NCBI GenBank assembly: GCA_037952775.1
Contig: JBANAY010000003.1
Span: 24,490,001-24,554,000 of the forward strand
Reading direction: 5' to 3'
Source: Clonostachys chloroleuca
Taxonomy: Eukaryota; Ascomycota; Sordariomycetes; Hypocreales; Bionectriaceae
Length of the DNA: 64,000 bases
Below are positions 23,385 to 35,212 of this stretch, piece by piece. The notes beneath the pieces are model-generated. The model was not told the DNA's origin, made no database searches, and was given only the letters and a program-made list of their open reading frames with translations. A program made the translations under genes and the position numbers. How positions within the stretch are numbered: the stretch's first letter is position 1; each line of letters begins with the position of its first letter.

Positions 23385-24710
23385 CTAGAGTTTGGGTGTG
23401 CCTGTCACATCCTTTTTCGGGGGCCTTGCTCCCTGTCTCTCGTCCGCGTCCGCATCATCAACGTGCCTGTACTTCCTGTCGTCCTCCTCGGGGCCTCGTC
23501 CTGAGACCCGCGTCGTATGAGTCTCCTTGTAGCGAATCTCCGCCCGGCGAGGCTCCCCAGCACGAGACTCAGTCTGGGTCTCCCTATCATGAGATTCTCT
23601 CTCTCCCTGGTAGTACTCCTTGCGCCCGCTGGGCCACGAGTAGTTCTTCCAGCTTCCGAGGCTGGGCCACATCCTATCCTTGACCAGAGCCGCAATCTTC
23701 CTGCGGCGATGGACCTCACGGCCGTCGCTCTCCTCGTTTATCACACTCCTCCATATGTCATAGGTCTCGTCCAGCTCCGCAACGCTCGACACGCCCATGA
23801 CGCTGATGCCCATCCGAGCAGGGCCCCGGACCCCGCTCTCTCCCTTGTGCGAGATGGCCGTCGAGCCGAACTCGGCGCCTATCCTGGCCCAGTGGTCCAT
23901 TGACCACCGGATGGCCACCTCCTCGAGGTGCTCCCCCTCCGACTGGGCGATCTGCGCCAACCCATTGCACGCGCGGCGAAGCTCCGGAGGCGCCGGGTGC
24001 CACGAGGCCATGGGCCCACGATCGACGCCGCGCGTGGTGAGGAGCCCCATGCTGAGCATGCTGGCGTTGGTGATGACGTCGACGCCGGCGTCGGCGAAGC
24101 GCTGGAGCAGCTTGGGGTCGCCGAGGCGGGCGTTCTGGACGCAGAAGTTGCTGTAGGACTGGACGGCGTCGAGGGCCTCGCCCGTCTCGCGGTAGATCAT
24201 CTCGGCGAGGGAGGCGAGCACGTCGACGGGGTAGCCGCTGATGCCGACGTAGCGGAGGATGCCGTCCTCGTCGCGCAGGCGTCGGAGCTCGGTGACGGCG
24301 GCGAGGACCTGCTGCGGGGTGACGAACTCGGCGTCGTGGGCGTAGACGAGGTCAAGGTAGGGGGTGCGCAGGCGGTGCAGGCTGCGGTAGACGGAGGCGC
24401 GAATGGCAACGGGCGAGTAGTCGAAGGTGCGGGCGTCGATGCGGCCGGCCTTGGTGAGGAGCAGGTAGGAGGAGCGCGGGGTCTCGACGGTCTCGAGGGC
24501 ACTGCCGAGGAGGTGCTCGGAGGGGCCGTAGTAGGGCGATGTGTCGAAGGCCGTGATGCCGTGGGTGAGCAGGGCCTCGCGCACGATGGAGACGTAGGGC
24601 ATATGCGTGGGATCGGGGTGGTACTGCGTGTTGAAGGTGGCCGTGCCGAGGATCAGAGGCGGCAGGACCGTCGACAGCGGCGGCGGCGGCGGCGCAATGG
24701 GAGAGGCCAT
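23385..24710 (-). CDS. Aldo/keto reductase, D-arabinose 1-dehydrogenase-like, with charged C-terminal extension
   Basis: NAD(P)-linked aldo/keto reductase related to yeast Ara2 (D-arabinose to D-arabinono-1,4-lactone, in the erythroascorbate pathway); cytosolic. Intronless. I start at the Met at 24710 (MASPIAPPP), giving 441 aa; the frame is open upstream to another Met at 24914, but that stretch does not look like protein. The AKR tetrad is visible: Asp56 and Tyr61 (FDTSPYYG), Lys87 (TKAGR) and His125 (YAHD). The core ends near WPSLGSWKNYSWPSG, a common end for Ara2-like proteins. About 85 further residues, very rich in Arg, Glu and Asp, extend beyond the fold. The large frame on the plus strand at 23928-24773 is its GC-rich shadow. 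Confidence 0.85.
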   Translation of the reverse strand: MASPIAPPPPPLSTVLPPLILGTATFNTQYHPDPTHMPYVSIVREALLTHGITAFDTSPYYGPSEHLLGSALETVETPRSSYLLLTKAGRIDARTFDYSPVAIRASVYRSLHRLRTPYLDLVYAHDAEFVTPQQVLAAVTELRRLRDEDGILRYVGISGYPVDVLASLAEMIYRETGEALDAVQSYSNFCVQNARLGDPKLLQRFADAGVDVITNASMLSMGLLTTRGVDRGPMASWHPAPPELRRACNGLAQIAQSEGEHLEEVAIRWSMDHWARIGAEFGSTAISHKGESGVRGPARMGISVMGVSSVAELDETYDIWRSVINEESDGREVHRRRKIAALVKDRMWPSLGSWKNYSWPSGRKEYYQGERESHDRETQTESRAGEPRRAEIRYKETHTTRVSGRGPEEDDRKYRHVDDADADERQGARPPKKDVTGTPKL

Positions 24711-25179
24711 CTTGATGTGCTGTGTTCCCCCTATTTGCGGCTGTCGTGGCGTTGCAGAGGAGGTCAGGGGTAGGGATGTGGTGCCGCGATCTGGGACTGT
24801 GTGCCGGAGACGGATCAGCACAAGCAGAACATGACAACGACGGGAGGACCGGCTCTTGAAGAACTGACGCTCAGCTGGAGGATGTCGGAGTTGGAGAAGC
24901 CAAAAGCACGTCAACGCGAAAGTGGTGGGGAGGAGGGTCCTGGCGGATCTGAGCGATTTGACGCGCTAGAGCCAGCCAGGCGATGTCATGGTCATGTTTT
25001 TAATTAATAATAGGAACCTGGCCTAGCTGACTTTAATTTAGCCGCTTCATTCTGCTCCCTGGACGTGCTCAGGCGTCGTCGTATTGGATGTTTTGTGACG
25101 TGACCTGGCTTTGAGGTGCCCAAAGCGATGATGGTGACGGCACGACTTGAGAGTCATCAGTGTGGAACGCGAGAGAGAG

Positions 25180-25202
25180 AAAAAAAAAAAAAAAAAAAAA
25201 AA
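25180..25202. repeat. Poly(A) tract following a GA run
   Basis: A run of 23 A preceded by a (GA)n stretch. It is low complexity, with no tail-associated retroelement sequence seen next to it. Confidence 0.9.
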
Positions 25203-26095
25203 GGAGCAGATAGCTTCTAGCGCAAGACGCGATGGAATGAATCATCAGGGTCGCTTCCCGATCGATCGAGAGCAAGTTTGATAGGCACATGAGAAACTGG
25301 GGGATTTGCTGCAGCCTGTAGCGTTGCTCCAACAGCGCATTTCCCCCAGATCAGTGGGTCGAGATGCTGCAGAAGAGCCACTGTTCCCTGCACCATCAAA
25401 TATGCACGAGATACGATGGCTATTCCCCGTGTCGAATTCTGGCAGCCTCTCAGACTAATATGCGCCTTTGTAAACGTCTTGTCAATGAGTTCCAGCGGCG
25501 TAGTGGGATAAGATGGTAGATTGCTAGTCTGATGAGCGAAACTTTGGTGACAGAAATGGGTTGCTACACCGCTATTTTACAGTGAGAGCCCCTCCATGGA
25601 CATCCATATCGTAACTGGCTTTGATTTTGACTCAGCCATTGATCTCAAATCCTAGGAATTTTGGCAATATCGCGCGTGCAGAAAACGAAAAAAGTGACCT
25701 GGGCAAGCACCTATCGATTCCAATATTTAGTTTAATGATGAAGGAGTTATATTAGACTTGGCGCGAGCGCAATGCCGAAGACTTGACTTGGAAAAATACA
25801 TACTACGCCTTGGTCTCAACGGAGCGAAATGTTAGTGGCCGTGCGCCAACTATTTATCCGTCCTTTGGAGGTTATAACAAGCCCAATAAATACAGTTGGT
25901 AGAGAATATGATGTGTCTATGGATGTGTCAAGTTATTCGATACCAGATTGTTTAATTGACGTAAAATGGCCGAGTAATTGGATATCATGCTGATGTTGAA
26001 GGTGAGGGCAAGTACAGCTATTATCCCCCCTAGCATGTAGATGTTGTGATATGAGTCGGTTTCTTGTATCTTTCTGGGTCAGCTAATTTACCGAA

Positions 26096-26317
26096 TTGGA
26101 ACCAGTGGCATGTGAGATGAGTGTCCGTCCCAACTACCAAGGCGTGAAATTTCTGCCATTCAGCCTCTCTGTCTTTGAACAAAGTGATGATTTTTCTTGG
26201 CTTCCCCGAGATATTGTATGTGAGATGCTCATGCGGCTCGACCCTGAAGTGCTCACTAGCCTATTCAAGGCACCATGGCCACTTGATCACACGCACCATC
26301 TTAGAAATTCGGATTAG
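26096..26317 (+). pseudogene. F-box-like fragment
   Basis: A 73-codon frame contains FSWLPRDIVCEMLMRLDPEV, which has the Leu-Pro..Ile..Leu..Leu spacing of an F-box start. Nothing recognisable follows, and stops occur downstream in all frames. It is best read as a remnant of an F-box gene. The call rests on a single motif. Confidence 0.3.
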
Positions 26318-28007
26318 ATACGGCATGTTATAGTTTAAGCTTCACTCTGGTCTGAAGGCTGACAATATTATTATAAGTATTTCAAGCATGAAAGCTATTC
26401 GCCTTTGAGTTCAATGTTAACCAAGTCCTTGAGTTGACTTTGGCGGAAAATAAAAATGAACGGGTGTGACAAATCGTCGTGAAATTTGAGGAGTTGGCGA
26501 CCAACTACATTCTACTGAGGCAGGGATAGAAGGTCCGGGTTTTCGCGGGTCATGCCGCTGAACAATCAAGATAAAGGGAGCCGTTTTTCGCAACCTAGGC
26601 AGAAAACACACGCTTTTACCTTCATCCAATTAAGACTCTAGCTTGTGACTGACGAGTGAATTGACTGACTATTCGCGTTGCCTCAGTCCATTGAGGCCGG
26701 CTGTGGCCTTAAGAGGCGCTATAACGAGCGTTTCAAATGTTTCCTTCGTGATAGATCCCTCTCCCCTCAGTTCGTTCAATCGCTCGAGACGAGGAAGGTC
26801 TTTATCCGATGAATCACAATACGGGTGATGGAGATGTCAACTACGCGATTACCGCTGTCTGCCACATACCATTGTTGTTGTGGTTGTGGGTGTTGTGTGT
26901 GTGTACAGCTTCTTCTCTCCTCGCTTCACTACCTTCGGACGAAAAAGGCCTGGTGAACTAAGGGAAAGAACTGTTTCCAGTGGTCCCGGTGCTTAATCGC
27001 TCACATATTTCTTAAATGTTGGTGGCCAGAATGTTGACACGTTTAACCAGGAAAGTGACGCTAGTTTTACGCCTTTTCGAGTTATGAAGCCTCATTCTCG
27101 CGATACTGGGTATTGGGAAAACCACAGTATTGGATACATTTTCTGATCTAGATACTTTGTATTTGGATAATAATGGCTATTCAAGAAAGTCAGGGTCCTC
27201 TTGCCTATACAATCATGGCGACACTCACCCATAAGTGAGGCAACGTCTTTCAGGGAACACCCCATCGGAATCCTTACATTTCAAGCTCCAGAGCCACTTC
27301 TGAAGGATAAGATGCAAGAAAATGGCAGAGGAAATATTGGAACCGAGCCTAGGCTTCTATAACAACATAGATGATATCGTAACATCAAATATCTTTGACA
27401 TTGATTTGAGCGGAGCTGAAAAGTTCGGGAATCGGTTCGTTGAAGTAACACCCTTGACTCCAGAAAGGCAGCCGCCAAGAGAAAGAGACGAGTGTGCTTT
27501 GGGCTCAATCGTCAGCTAGCAAGCCAAGTAGGATATATCTCTCCAAACGAATACTTGCTGTTGGGCTCGACCATTCTGTGAGTAGAATAACGCGAGGGGG
27601 AGGATGAGCTCGGGCTAATGTCAATTGTGTGAGATTGAACATTGAATATTGATCGCTGACTCCTTCCGCCAATGGAGAGCTGTTATCTTGGACGGGTAGA
27701 CAGATAATAGACTTGGCCAAAAGAAGACAAATTGTGAGAGCCAAAGGGGGCTGTGAGTTGATACCAATCTTATTGGACAAGGATCGACAGGCCATGTCAC
27801 GCATGTTCGAGTTTCGGGATTGCCCCAATGGCTTCTTAACTAATTTAATGACGCTCATCGGGACTACTTGAGTATACATATCTTCTGGTGACAGATTGTG
27901 AGAGAAATAAGTACTGAGAAGTTCCGGCTAGCTCCACACTCTGTTGGTCGAGTCGCAGAATAACACCTCCTCAGAGGCCTCACTGGTCAAACAATCGCCC
28001 CATGAGC

Positions 28008-28463
28008 CTAATTGTCCAGCTTGTAGATACTGCTAGTACCGATGCGTCCGAAGCCCCACGAGCTGAGGTCAATTAGCCAAACAGAGCGTTGAGCCATATC
28101 AGCGCTGACACGATAGCTCATTCTCATCTCGGCCCCGGTGTCGTCGTCAGCCCCTTTCCCCAGAAATGATTGCTCCTTGGAGGACCGAGGTGCCTTGGCG
28201 TAGAAGAGGTCTAGAACCGCCATGAACCTGCGGCATTGAGAGTCAATGGAGCATCGCCCATGCTGATTCACATCAGGCAAGACCTGCAACTCATCCAGTC
28301 CTCTTTCGCCCTTCTTCATTGCCTGGAGGCTACTATCACTCCCCCGGAAGACTCCAAAGCTTTGGAGTAGCAATGACTTCATCACACCATTCAAGGTTCT
28401 TATTCTTAGGCTACTCTTATCTTTGAGACCTAGCTTGTGTGACCCCTGCCACACCCCTGGCAT
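28008..28463 (-). CDS. Open frame of 151 codons, unknown
   Basis: A single-exon frame (start MPGVWQGSHKLGL) without a family I recognise, signal peptide, membrane segment or cysteine motif. Its composition is protein-like and it is not a shadow of another gene. It lies in the AT-rich gap upstream of the permease, so it could be a small orphan gene or a fragment. Confidence 0.25.
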   Translation of the reverse strand: MPGVWQGSHKLGLKDKSSLRIRTLNGVMKSLLLQSFGVFRGSDSSLQAMKKGERGLDELQVLPDVNQHGRCSIDSQCRRFMAVLDLFYAKAPRSSKEQSFLGKGADDDTGAEMRMSYRVSADMAQRSVWLIDLSSWGFGRIGTSSIYKLDN

Positions 28464-28839
28464 CCTTGCTTATCTGTCTCTGGAGTAATGCTCCATATTC
28501 CGTACAGATGTTCTACGCCAGCTTCCATGCCGATGTTCTCTAATCCTGTTTTGTTCAGCCTCTCCGTGAGCTACAGGCTAAGCTAACGGCGTTTTTCCCG
28601 GACTCCGTGCCAGTCGCAACTCTGAATCAGCCAATGACCAGACTGACATCAATACGAAGCAGCTAGCTTTGGGAGTCGAGGATCCACGGACCATTCTTCC
28701 TCTATGTCACTCCCAGATAGGCTCATGATGAGCCGCCGTTTGTCTGGCTGGCTGCGGCATCCCCGGTGGGTGGGTGACTAAGTATACCATGCCACTTCCT
28801 CCAATGCCCATGCTTCTTTGAGGCCTGATCTTCGGAGTC

Positions 28840-28846
28840 TATAAAG
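28840..28846 (+). promoter_or_regulatory. TATA box of the amino-acid permease gene
   Basis: TATAAAG about 150 nt before the permease start codon, followed by a pyrimidine-rich leader. Confidence 0.5.
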
Positions 28847-28992
28847 ACCTCGTAGTGCCCTTATTGTTTAGCCACTAGAGCATCCTCATCCTTGGACCTC
28901 CCTCCCTCTCTCTTCTTTTCCCCTTCCCTTCATGTTGGGAGCAAAGCCATTGGCTCTTCATTTTTAACCAGGGACGTCTCTCCTCCTCCAAG

Positions 28993-30758
28993 ATGGCTTC
29001 AGATAATGAGAAGCGAGCGGGCAAGCTCGAACAGGAGCTGGACAGTAGCTCCGCCGATATCAACAACGCTGACAGCACTGTCGTGACCGAAGGTCTCCAT
29101 CGCCGTCTCGGCAACCGCCAAATCCAACTCATCGCCGCCGGTGGGTCCGTCGGCACAGCTCTATTCATCAGTATCGGTGGCGGTCTTGCCAAAGGTGGCC
29201 CTGGTAGTCTCTTCCTCGCTTACCTGATATACTCCATCATTCTGGGTCTCGTCAACAACTCCATGGCCGAGATTGGCACGTACATGCCCGTGGCCGGCGG
29301 TTTCGTTCGTCTTGCTGGCTACTGGGTCGATGACGCTCTTGGCTTCGTCGCTGGCTGGAACTTTTTCCTCTATGAGGCCTTGCTTATTCCTTTTGAAATC
29401 ACTGCCTTGACCTTCGTGCTGTCTTTTTGGAACGAGAATATCACAAACGCTGGCCCGACTGCCGGCGTTTGTGCTGCTGTGATTGTGTGCTATGGGTAAG
29501 AACATTTTGCTGACTTCCTCTTCTCTCCACCGCATCCTCCGTGACCCAAGTGCTAAACGTAGACGTCTGTGTCTAGTCTTCTCAATGTGCTTGCAGTGGG
29601 CACCTATGGTGAAGCTGAATTCTGGCTTTCTGGCGGCAAGGTTATTCTCATCTTCCTCCTCTTTGCCTTCACATTCATAACCATGGTCGGCGGCAACCCT
29701 CAGCGTGATGCTTACGGATTCCGCTATTGGGCGAACCCTGGCGCGTTTGCAACGTTTATACACGAAGGCGGCCTAGGCCGGTTTGAAGGCTTTCTCGCTG
29801 CCATGTGGAGCGCCTCCTTTACTGTTGTCGGCCCCGAGTATATCTCCATGGTTGCTGCTGAGGCTAAGCGCCCTAGCATTTACATCAGGAATGCGTTCAA
29901 GACCGTCTACTTCCGATTTGGTCTGTTCTTCATTGTCGGAGCGCTTGCCGTCTCTGTCGTCATTCCCTATAATGACCCTGCTCTCGTTGAGATCTACTTC
30001 GGCAAGGGAGGTACCGGCAGTGCGGCCGCTTCGCCTTATGTTATTGCCATGGCTAACATGGGCATTGGTGTCTTGCCACACATCGTCAACTTTCTGATCT
30101 TCACGTCCATCTTCTCCGCTGGCAATACCTTCGTGTACTGCTCCACCCGTGCCCTCTACGGCCTCGCCCTCGAGGGACGCGCCCCCAGATTCCTTCGCTA
30201 CGTCAACAAGAGTGGTACCCCCATTTACTGCTTCTGCATCGTTATGCTCTTCCCCTTCCTCTCCTCCTGCAGCTTAGCGCAGGTTCCTCCGAGGTTCTAA
30301 ACTGGCTTGTCTCCATCGTCACGGGTGCCGGCCTTATTACCTTCATGATCATGTCCATCACCTTCATCAACTACTACTACGCTTGCAAGGCACAGGGCGT
30401 TGACAGACGCACTCGACCTTATTACGGCTGGTTCCAGCCATACGGCGCCTACATCGCCCTTGTTTTCCAGTTCCTCATTGCCATCTTCTACGGATATAGC
30501 GCCTTCATGCCTTTCACCGTTGCCGGCCTGTTCCAAAACTACACTATGCAGTTGTTGGCACCTATTCTGTTCATTGGCTGGAAGGTCATCAAGAGGACCA
30601 AGTACATCAGGCCCAAGGATGTCGACCTGGTTTGGGAGAGACCCGCCATTGACGCCTACGAGGCCGCCTTCAACGAGCCCATCACCGGCTTTTGGGAAGA
30701 GTTGGGTCATATGGTGGGCATTGGCAGGAACAAGAGAAAGAGCGCAGAACAAGCATGA
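28993..30758 (+). CDS. Amino-acid permease (YAT/AAP family), frame broken near 30265
   Basis: Plasma-membrane proton-coupled amino-acid importer of the fungal Gap1-like family, with about 12 membrane segments. Exons are 28993-29495 and 29577-30758, with an 81-nt intron. Family landmarks are RRLGNRQIQLIAAGGSVGTALF, GLVNNSMAEIGTYMPVAGGF, FWLSGGKVI, MVGGNPQRDAYGFRYW and ASFTVVGPEYISMVAAEAKRP (each a segment of the standard sequence). Within exon 2, the frame ends at a TAA at 30298-30300. The next frame, entered about 35 nt earlier, continues as LQLSAGSSEVLNWLVSIVTG and runs intact to 30758, including the conserved end (YIRPKDVDLVW). A single missing base at about 30262-30268 explains this. No intron fits, because the two halves are contiguous in the family. 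Either a sequence error or a recent inactivating mutation. Confidence 0.85.
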
Positions 30759-31054
30759 ATGTAGTAGTCGGGATAGATTAAGTAATAGATACCCAAGTGG
30801 TGACAACACTACCGTATGCATTCAGCATCACGTTTTGTTTTAACGAGTATCGTTATGTCTAAAGTGAATGCGTGATCACGATGCAATCTACATCCATTTG
30901 GTCCATGTAACCCTCCAGGGAGAGTTCTAGCATAGCCCCAGGAAAGCAAACATCTCTGCTTCATTGATCGTTTTTTTGTTGACCCATACTTCGATTCACT
31001 TACTGTACTGATTATAACATTGAAACAGCTTGGCCTTCCCCGTAACTAACCTCC

Positions 31055-32461
31055 TCACCAGTCAATCTTCTTTCTATCTGCACCACAAGCAAGTCCCTCA
31101 CAAAACTTAATCTCTTCATCCAGCCCATTGCGAATGACTCTCTGCCTTGCTGGCCAAATCTCGCCGCCTTCCCGCTCCTCTTTTTCGTGGTGGGCAACGA
31201 GTAATTTCTTCAGATGCTGCTGGAAATGTAAGACGCCCTTCTCGTTAAAAGAATGCAGATCGCCGGTGATGTACGTCCCGCTGTTGAGGTTCTTTTGCGC
31301 CGCATTGCAGAGTGCCTTATCCTCAGACTCTACCTGCTTGAAGAACTTGTCTACCTCCTCGAACTCCTCATCTGTGGCGTCCTTATGGCGCCATACTTCG
31401 TACTGCATCAAGGTTTCGTTTGGTGAGACGGGGACCACCCTCATCAGGTAGAAATACTTGGTTCTACCCATCTAGAGTCAGCATAATAAAAATTGTGAAC
31501 ATTCATTTAGCAAAGACTAACGTCATTGTAATAGAGGCGTTCGGAAACATAAATGTGGGTGCAACTTCCAAACCAGAGTCCATCCCGGGCTTGTCTTTAG
31601 CAAAATGCCGTACTTGGCCACCCACCGTCTCGACATGGTATGTCTTGAGGTCAGTCACTGCTGCAATTCCGGGATGCGCGACACTGCAGTGATAGCACTT
31701 GTTACGGTCAACCATCGAGTTCGATCTTCAGGCCTATTAGACCTCTGGGAAATTGGTTACCTCGTTGTAATTGTCTATCAGCGTCTTCCAGTTGTAGTCG
31801 CCCTTCATGTCCCATGCGTGATCGAATTTGAAATCGTCCATATTGAATATATTCAGCCTTGGCTGTCTGTCTGTTCCATCGAAATCTTGGGCCCAAGGGA
31901 CGGACGGTTTATCCTCAGCATCAAGATTCACCCAGACAAACCCGCGAGAGTCAACATGAACGTGAATCTTGAACAGTGAGTTGCCTTCTTTGTCAAAGTC
32001 TGGCATTGTCTCAAAACGGGGCGCCTTGGCAAGTTTCCCAGACAAACCATAAGACCAACCTAAGATCTATTAGTATATTTTCTGAGGTGAGAAAACTACC
32101 CAAAAATGCAAACGAAAGGAAGGCCCTCACCATGATATTTGCAAGACAAAACACTGGCAGTGCCCTCTGACTTTGCCACCACGGGGAACGCTCTATGACG
32201 GCATATATTATGGAAACCATTCAGAACCCCTTGGCGGTCAAGGCAGAGAAAGAATGGAAACCCCGCAACCTCATAACGGACAAAGTCTCCTGGCTGCGAA
32301 AATCGAGAGCGGTGGGTTGTCAGAATCCATCTCTGTGAGAAGATGGCCCGCCTCTCTAATTCATATAAGGGAGCAGAACGATACCATGACGATGGAAGAG
32401 CTCGCGGTACGTTCTTGGCTGCCTCTGAAGGGCCGGACTTGTTCCCAAAGAAGTTGAGCAT
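31055..32461 (-). CDS. Rieske-type oxygenase of the choline-monooxygenase/quaternary-amine demethylase type
   Basis: Non-haem iron monooxygenase expected to oxidise or N-demethylate a quaternary ammonium compound. Exons are 32461-32131, 32059-31761, 31697-31522 and 31463-31055 (introns 71, 63, 58 nt), 404 aa, the usual size. The Rieske cluster is Cys87-x-His89-x17-Cys107-x2-His110 (CRHRAFP..CKYHGWSYG). The catalytic-iron segment reads [15 protein letters not shown]. The Glu in NxxECYHC stands where many Rieske oxygenases have a bridging Asp, and this Glu is a known mark of carnitine/betaine-type members. The start at [10 protein letters not shown] is preferred; a Met 29 codons upstream (32548) is in frame but unlikely. 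The fourth exon needs acceptor GGGTAG; the nearer CTAG would break the frame. Divergent from the permease at 33296. Confidence 0.88.
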
Positions 32462-33295
32462 TTTTGAAAATGGTTGTATGGAAGAACAATGGATAGATCG
32501 GAGATCTGTATCGTTGGGGGATTGGTGCTTTCGTATCACAACCAGCAAACCTTATTGCTGGTCGAAACCATATTTATCTGAACGAATTTGATATCATTCG
32601 GAATGATATCTTTCATGTGTTCCGAGGCATGCATGAAAATACACACTTGCCCAGGCATTCAAGCCCTGGGCTATCTCGCACTTCTTGGCCTGTTCGGGTA
32701 TGGCCTCTCGATCTTAGTGGTGATCACACCCCATGGGGGAATCTCTGCCGGTGCTGATCCGATCTGGGTTGCTTTGCAACACAGTTCACACTATTGGCTC
32801 TCCGCCTGCATGACTTGGCGGCTAATATTCCCCGCTTCGAGAAGAGCATGATGACCTCGTCTCGATGGAGCTTGGCTGGATTGCAGGCCGTGGTTGGAGC
32901 CAACACGATACGCCTCTAGTATCAACGCCACTCAGGATGATAAGCCCTGCTCGAATTGGGAAATGGGTCTGTTACCCACTTATTCCCTGCACTTTTTGCC
33001 TTGTTCAGGGCGTAGTGAACCTTCAAGGTTGTTCTAATCTGAGGTGCTATCTAATCTTTTGAAGTCGCACTTCCAGACCAGTTTCGGGTTAGCGGGATAA
33101 CTCTCAAAGTATGCGTCTAGTCGCTGTCTGGACTATCGTAGTTTGTAAAACGTCGCCCGTCACGATATAACTAGGCGTCTCATGCCTAGATATTACGGGC
33201 TGATTGGCTATGTGCTACAAAGAAGCATTCACTGCCTTCAATCAACTCGAGATTGACATAATTTTGATCCTCAACGTACTTTCAGGCAGATCACT
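32462..33295. promoter_or_regulatory. Shared divergent promoter of the Rieske oxygenase and the APC permease
   Basis: 834 bp between two start codons facing outward. It contains no supported gene and is the natural site for co-regulation, presumably by the Zn2Cys6 factor encoded next door (inference). I cannot name a specific operator. Confidence 0.5.
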
Positions 33296-35212
33296 ATGTC
33301 TTCTGCAGAAGTGAAGAAGTCCACCTCAGAAGTGCAGGATGTTTTGCCCCCGAACGCAGACGATGAGCCAAACCTCAAGGTAAGTATACAAAGCGGATTC
33401 CTATATAGAAAGAAATAACCTTTGTTACTGACACAAAAAGCGTAACTTTGCGCGGAGTTCCATGTTGGCACTCTGTGTGAGCCTTATGGCTACTTGGGAA
33501 GCCCTTACTAGGTACGGTTAACTCTAGACAATGAGTCCTTTTCTGTCGAATGCTAATCTTGCGAAGCGTCATGGCAGCAGGGCTGGTAAGTGGTGGTCCT
33601 GTATCATTGGTATACGGCATGATCGTGGCTGTTATTGGCTCGACTTGCTCAGCCATGTCTCTATCAGAGCTTGCCTCAGTGTAAGTTGAGATCTACCCTT
33701 GAGCCATGATAAAACTTTAGTTTATCGCTAATCTTGTTCTGTGTGATCTTTGTAGACAACCCACTGCTGGAGGACAGTATCATTTCGTCGCCTATTTGAG
33801 TCCGGGATCTATACGAAAGGGTGCCGGTTGGTTCGGTGGCTACATAAGGTAAATATACTCAAGCAAAGATCCCTAAAAGCGCGATGCATTGTTGACAAAA
33901 ACCCGGGTGGCGGGGAACATGCAGTCTCCTTGGATGGATTGCTGTCACAGGCAGCGCGCCGTTTCTTTCTGGGACTCTAATTCAAGGCCTTTTAGTCCTC
34001 AACTCTTCTGAACAGGGCTACGTATTTGAGAGATGGCATGGGACACTGATCTACTGGGCCATCTTAATCCTCTCAACTGTTGTCTGCGTCTTCTGCAATG
34101 GCGTGCTCCCACTGATACAGAAGCTCAGTATGGCTCTCCATGTCATCCTCTTTGTTACTTTGATCATTGTCATGTGCGCTCTATCGCCGACCAAGAATTC
34201 GGCCGAGTTCGTCTTCGTTTCTTTCCAGAACAGTTCGGGGTGGGAGAGCGATGGAGTGGCTTGGTGCATTGGACTATTGAGTTCCGCCTACGTGCTGGTG
34301 GGATATGATGGTGCCACTCACCTAGGTGAAGAGATGGAAAATGCTGCAGTGGGTATCCCGTTTGCCATGGTCGGATCTGTGGTGGCCAACGGTGTTATGG
34401 GGTTCGGGTTCCTCATTGCCTTGCTCTTCTGCATGGGCGACATCGACTCAGCCCTCAATACTAATACAGGCTTTCCTATTATCCAGATCTTCTACACCAT
34501 CACTGGAAACAAGGCGGCAGCGACAGTTATGGTGGTGTCCATCTCGTTCATGGCTATGTGCTCGACGATTGCGTTGCATACATCAGCTAGTCGAATGTTG
34601 TGGGCATTCGCTAGAGATCAAGGTGAGAAATGACAATGCCGCAGATTAATGGAAGAATGGAGCTGACATCTATTATTTATGATAGCTCTCCCATGGTCAA
34701 GGGTTATCTCACGTATCGACGAGAAGCACAATGTGCCGACCGTGGCGATCCTCATCATAACGCTGCTATTGATGCTCCTGGGCCTGATCAATATTGGTTC
34801 CACAACTGCTTTCAACGCCATATTGTCATTGGCTGTTGTTGGTCTCCAAACGTCCTACCTGATGCCCATTTGCCTCGTGCTCTGGCGAAGGATTGCCGTA
34901 CCAGATACCCTGACCTGGGGGCCATGGAGGCTAGGCAAGGCTGGGGTGGCGGTTAATATTGTTGCGATTTTATATTTGGGCTTTACCTGCATCTTCATGC
35001 TTTTCCCACCATATCAGCCTGTAACATCTCAGAACATGAATTATGCTCCAGTGGTCTTGGGGGGCATGCTTGTGTTGGGAGGGTTGTATTGGCTTGCGTT
35101 CGCGCGGAAGCAATACTTTGGCCCTCTGGTTGAGATCCCTGAGACAGCCATATACCCGCCTTCAAAGAGCACAGACGCGGTAAAAGATGGAGAAAGTATA
35201 GCCCCGGCATAG
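33296..35212 (+). CDS. APC-superfamily permease, choline/GABA type (Hnm1/Uga4-like)
   Basis: Plasma-membrane importer of the amine-choline transporter group. Six exons: 33296-33379, 33441-33511, 33567-33680, 33756-33848, 33925-34622, 34686-35212; 528 aa; every junction keeps phase. It has the usual ~28-residue hydrophilic N-terminus, then about 12 membrane segments. Family marks are MAAGLVSGGPVSLVYGMIV, AMSLSELASVQPTAGGQYHF, LSPGS..GWFGGYISLLGWIA and the DGATHLGEEMENA segment before segment 6, followed by FAILSLAVVGLQTSYL-like sequence late in the protein. Among fungal members this pattern is closest to choline and GABA permeases; substrate choice cannot be settled from sequence alone. The head-to-head position with the Rieske oxygenase supports a quaternary amine. 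Confidence 0.88.

Larger units (their letters stand above)
24711..28839. other. AT-rich gene-poor gap with possible relic fragments
   Basis: About 4.1 kb. It holds a 23-nt poly(A) run at 25180-25202, an F-box-like fragment (26096-26317), a short P-loop-like fragment (about 27,097-27,237) and an open frame of unknown nature on the minus strand (28008-28463). The sequence between them is rich in A and T and in stops in every frame, as expected for decayed DNA. Confidence 0.5.

Noticed and set aside
23928..24773. 281-codon plus-strand frame
   Set aside because: It is the antisense shadow of the GC-rich aldo/keto reductase gene, Gly/Val/Ala-biased and without motifs.
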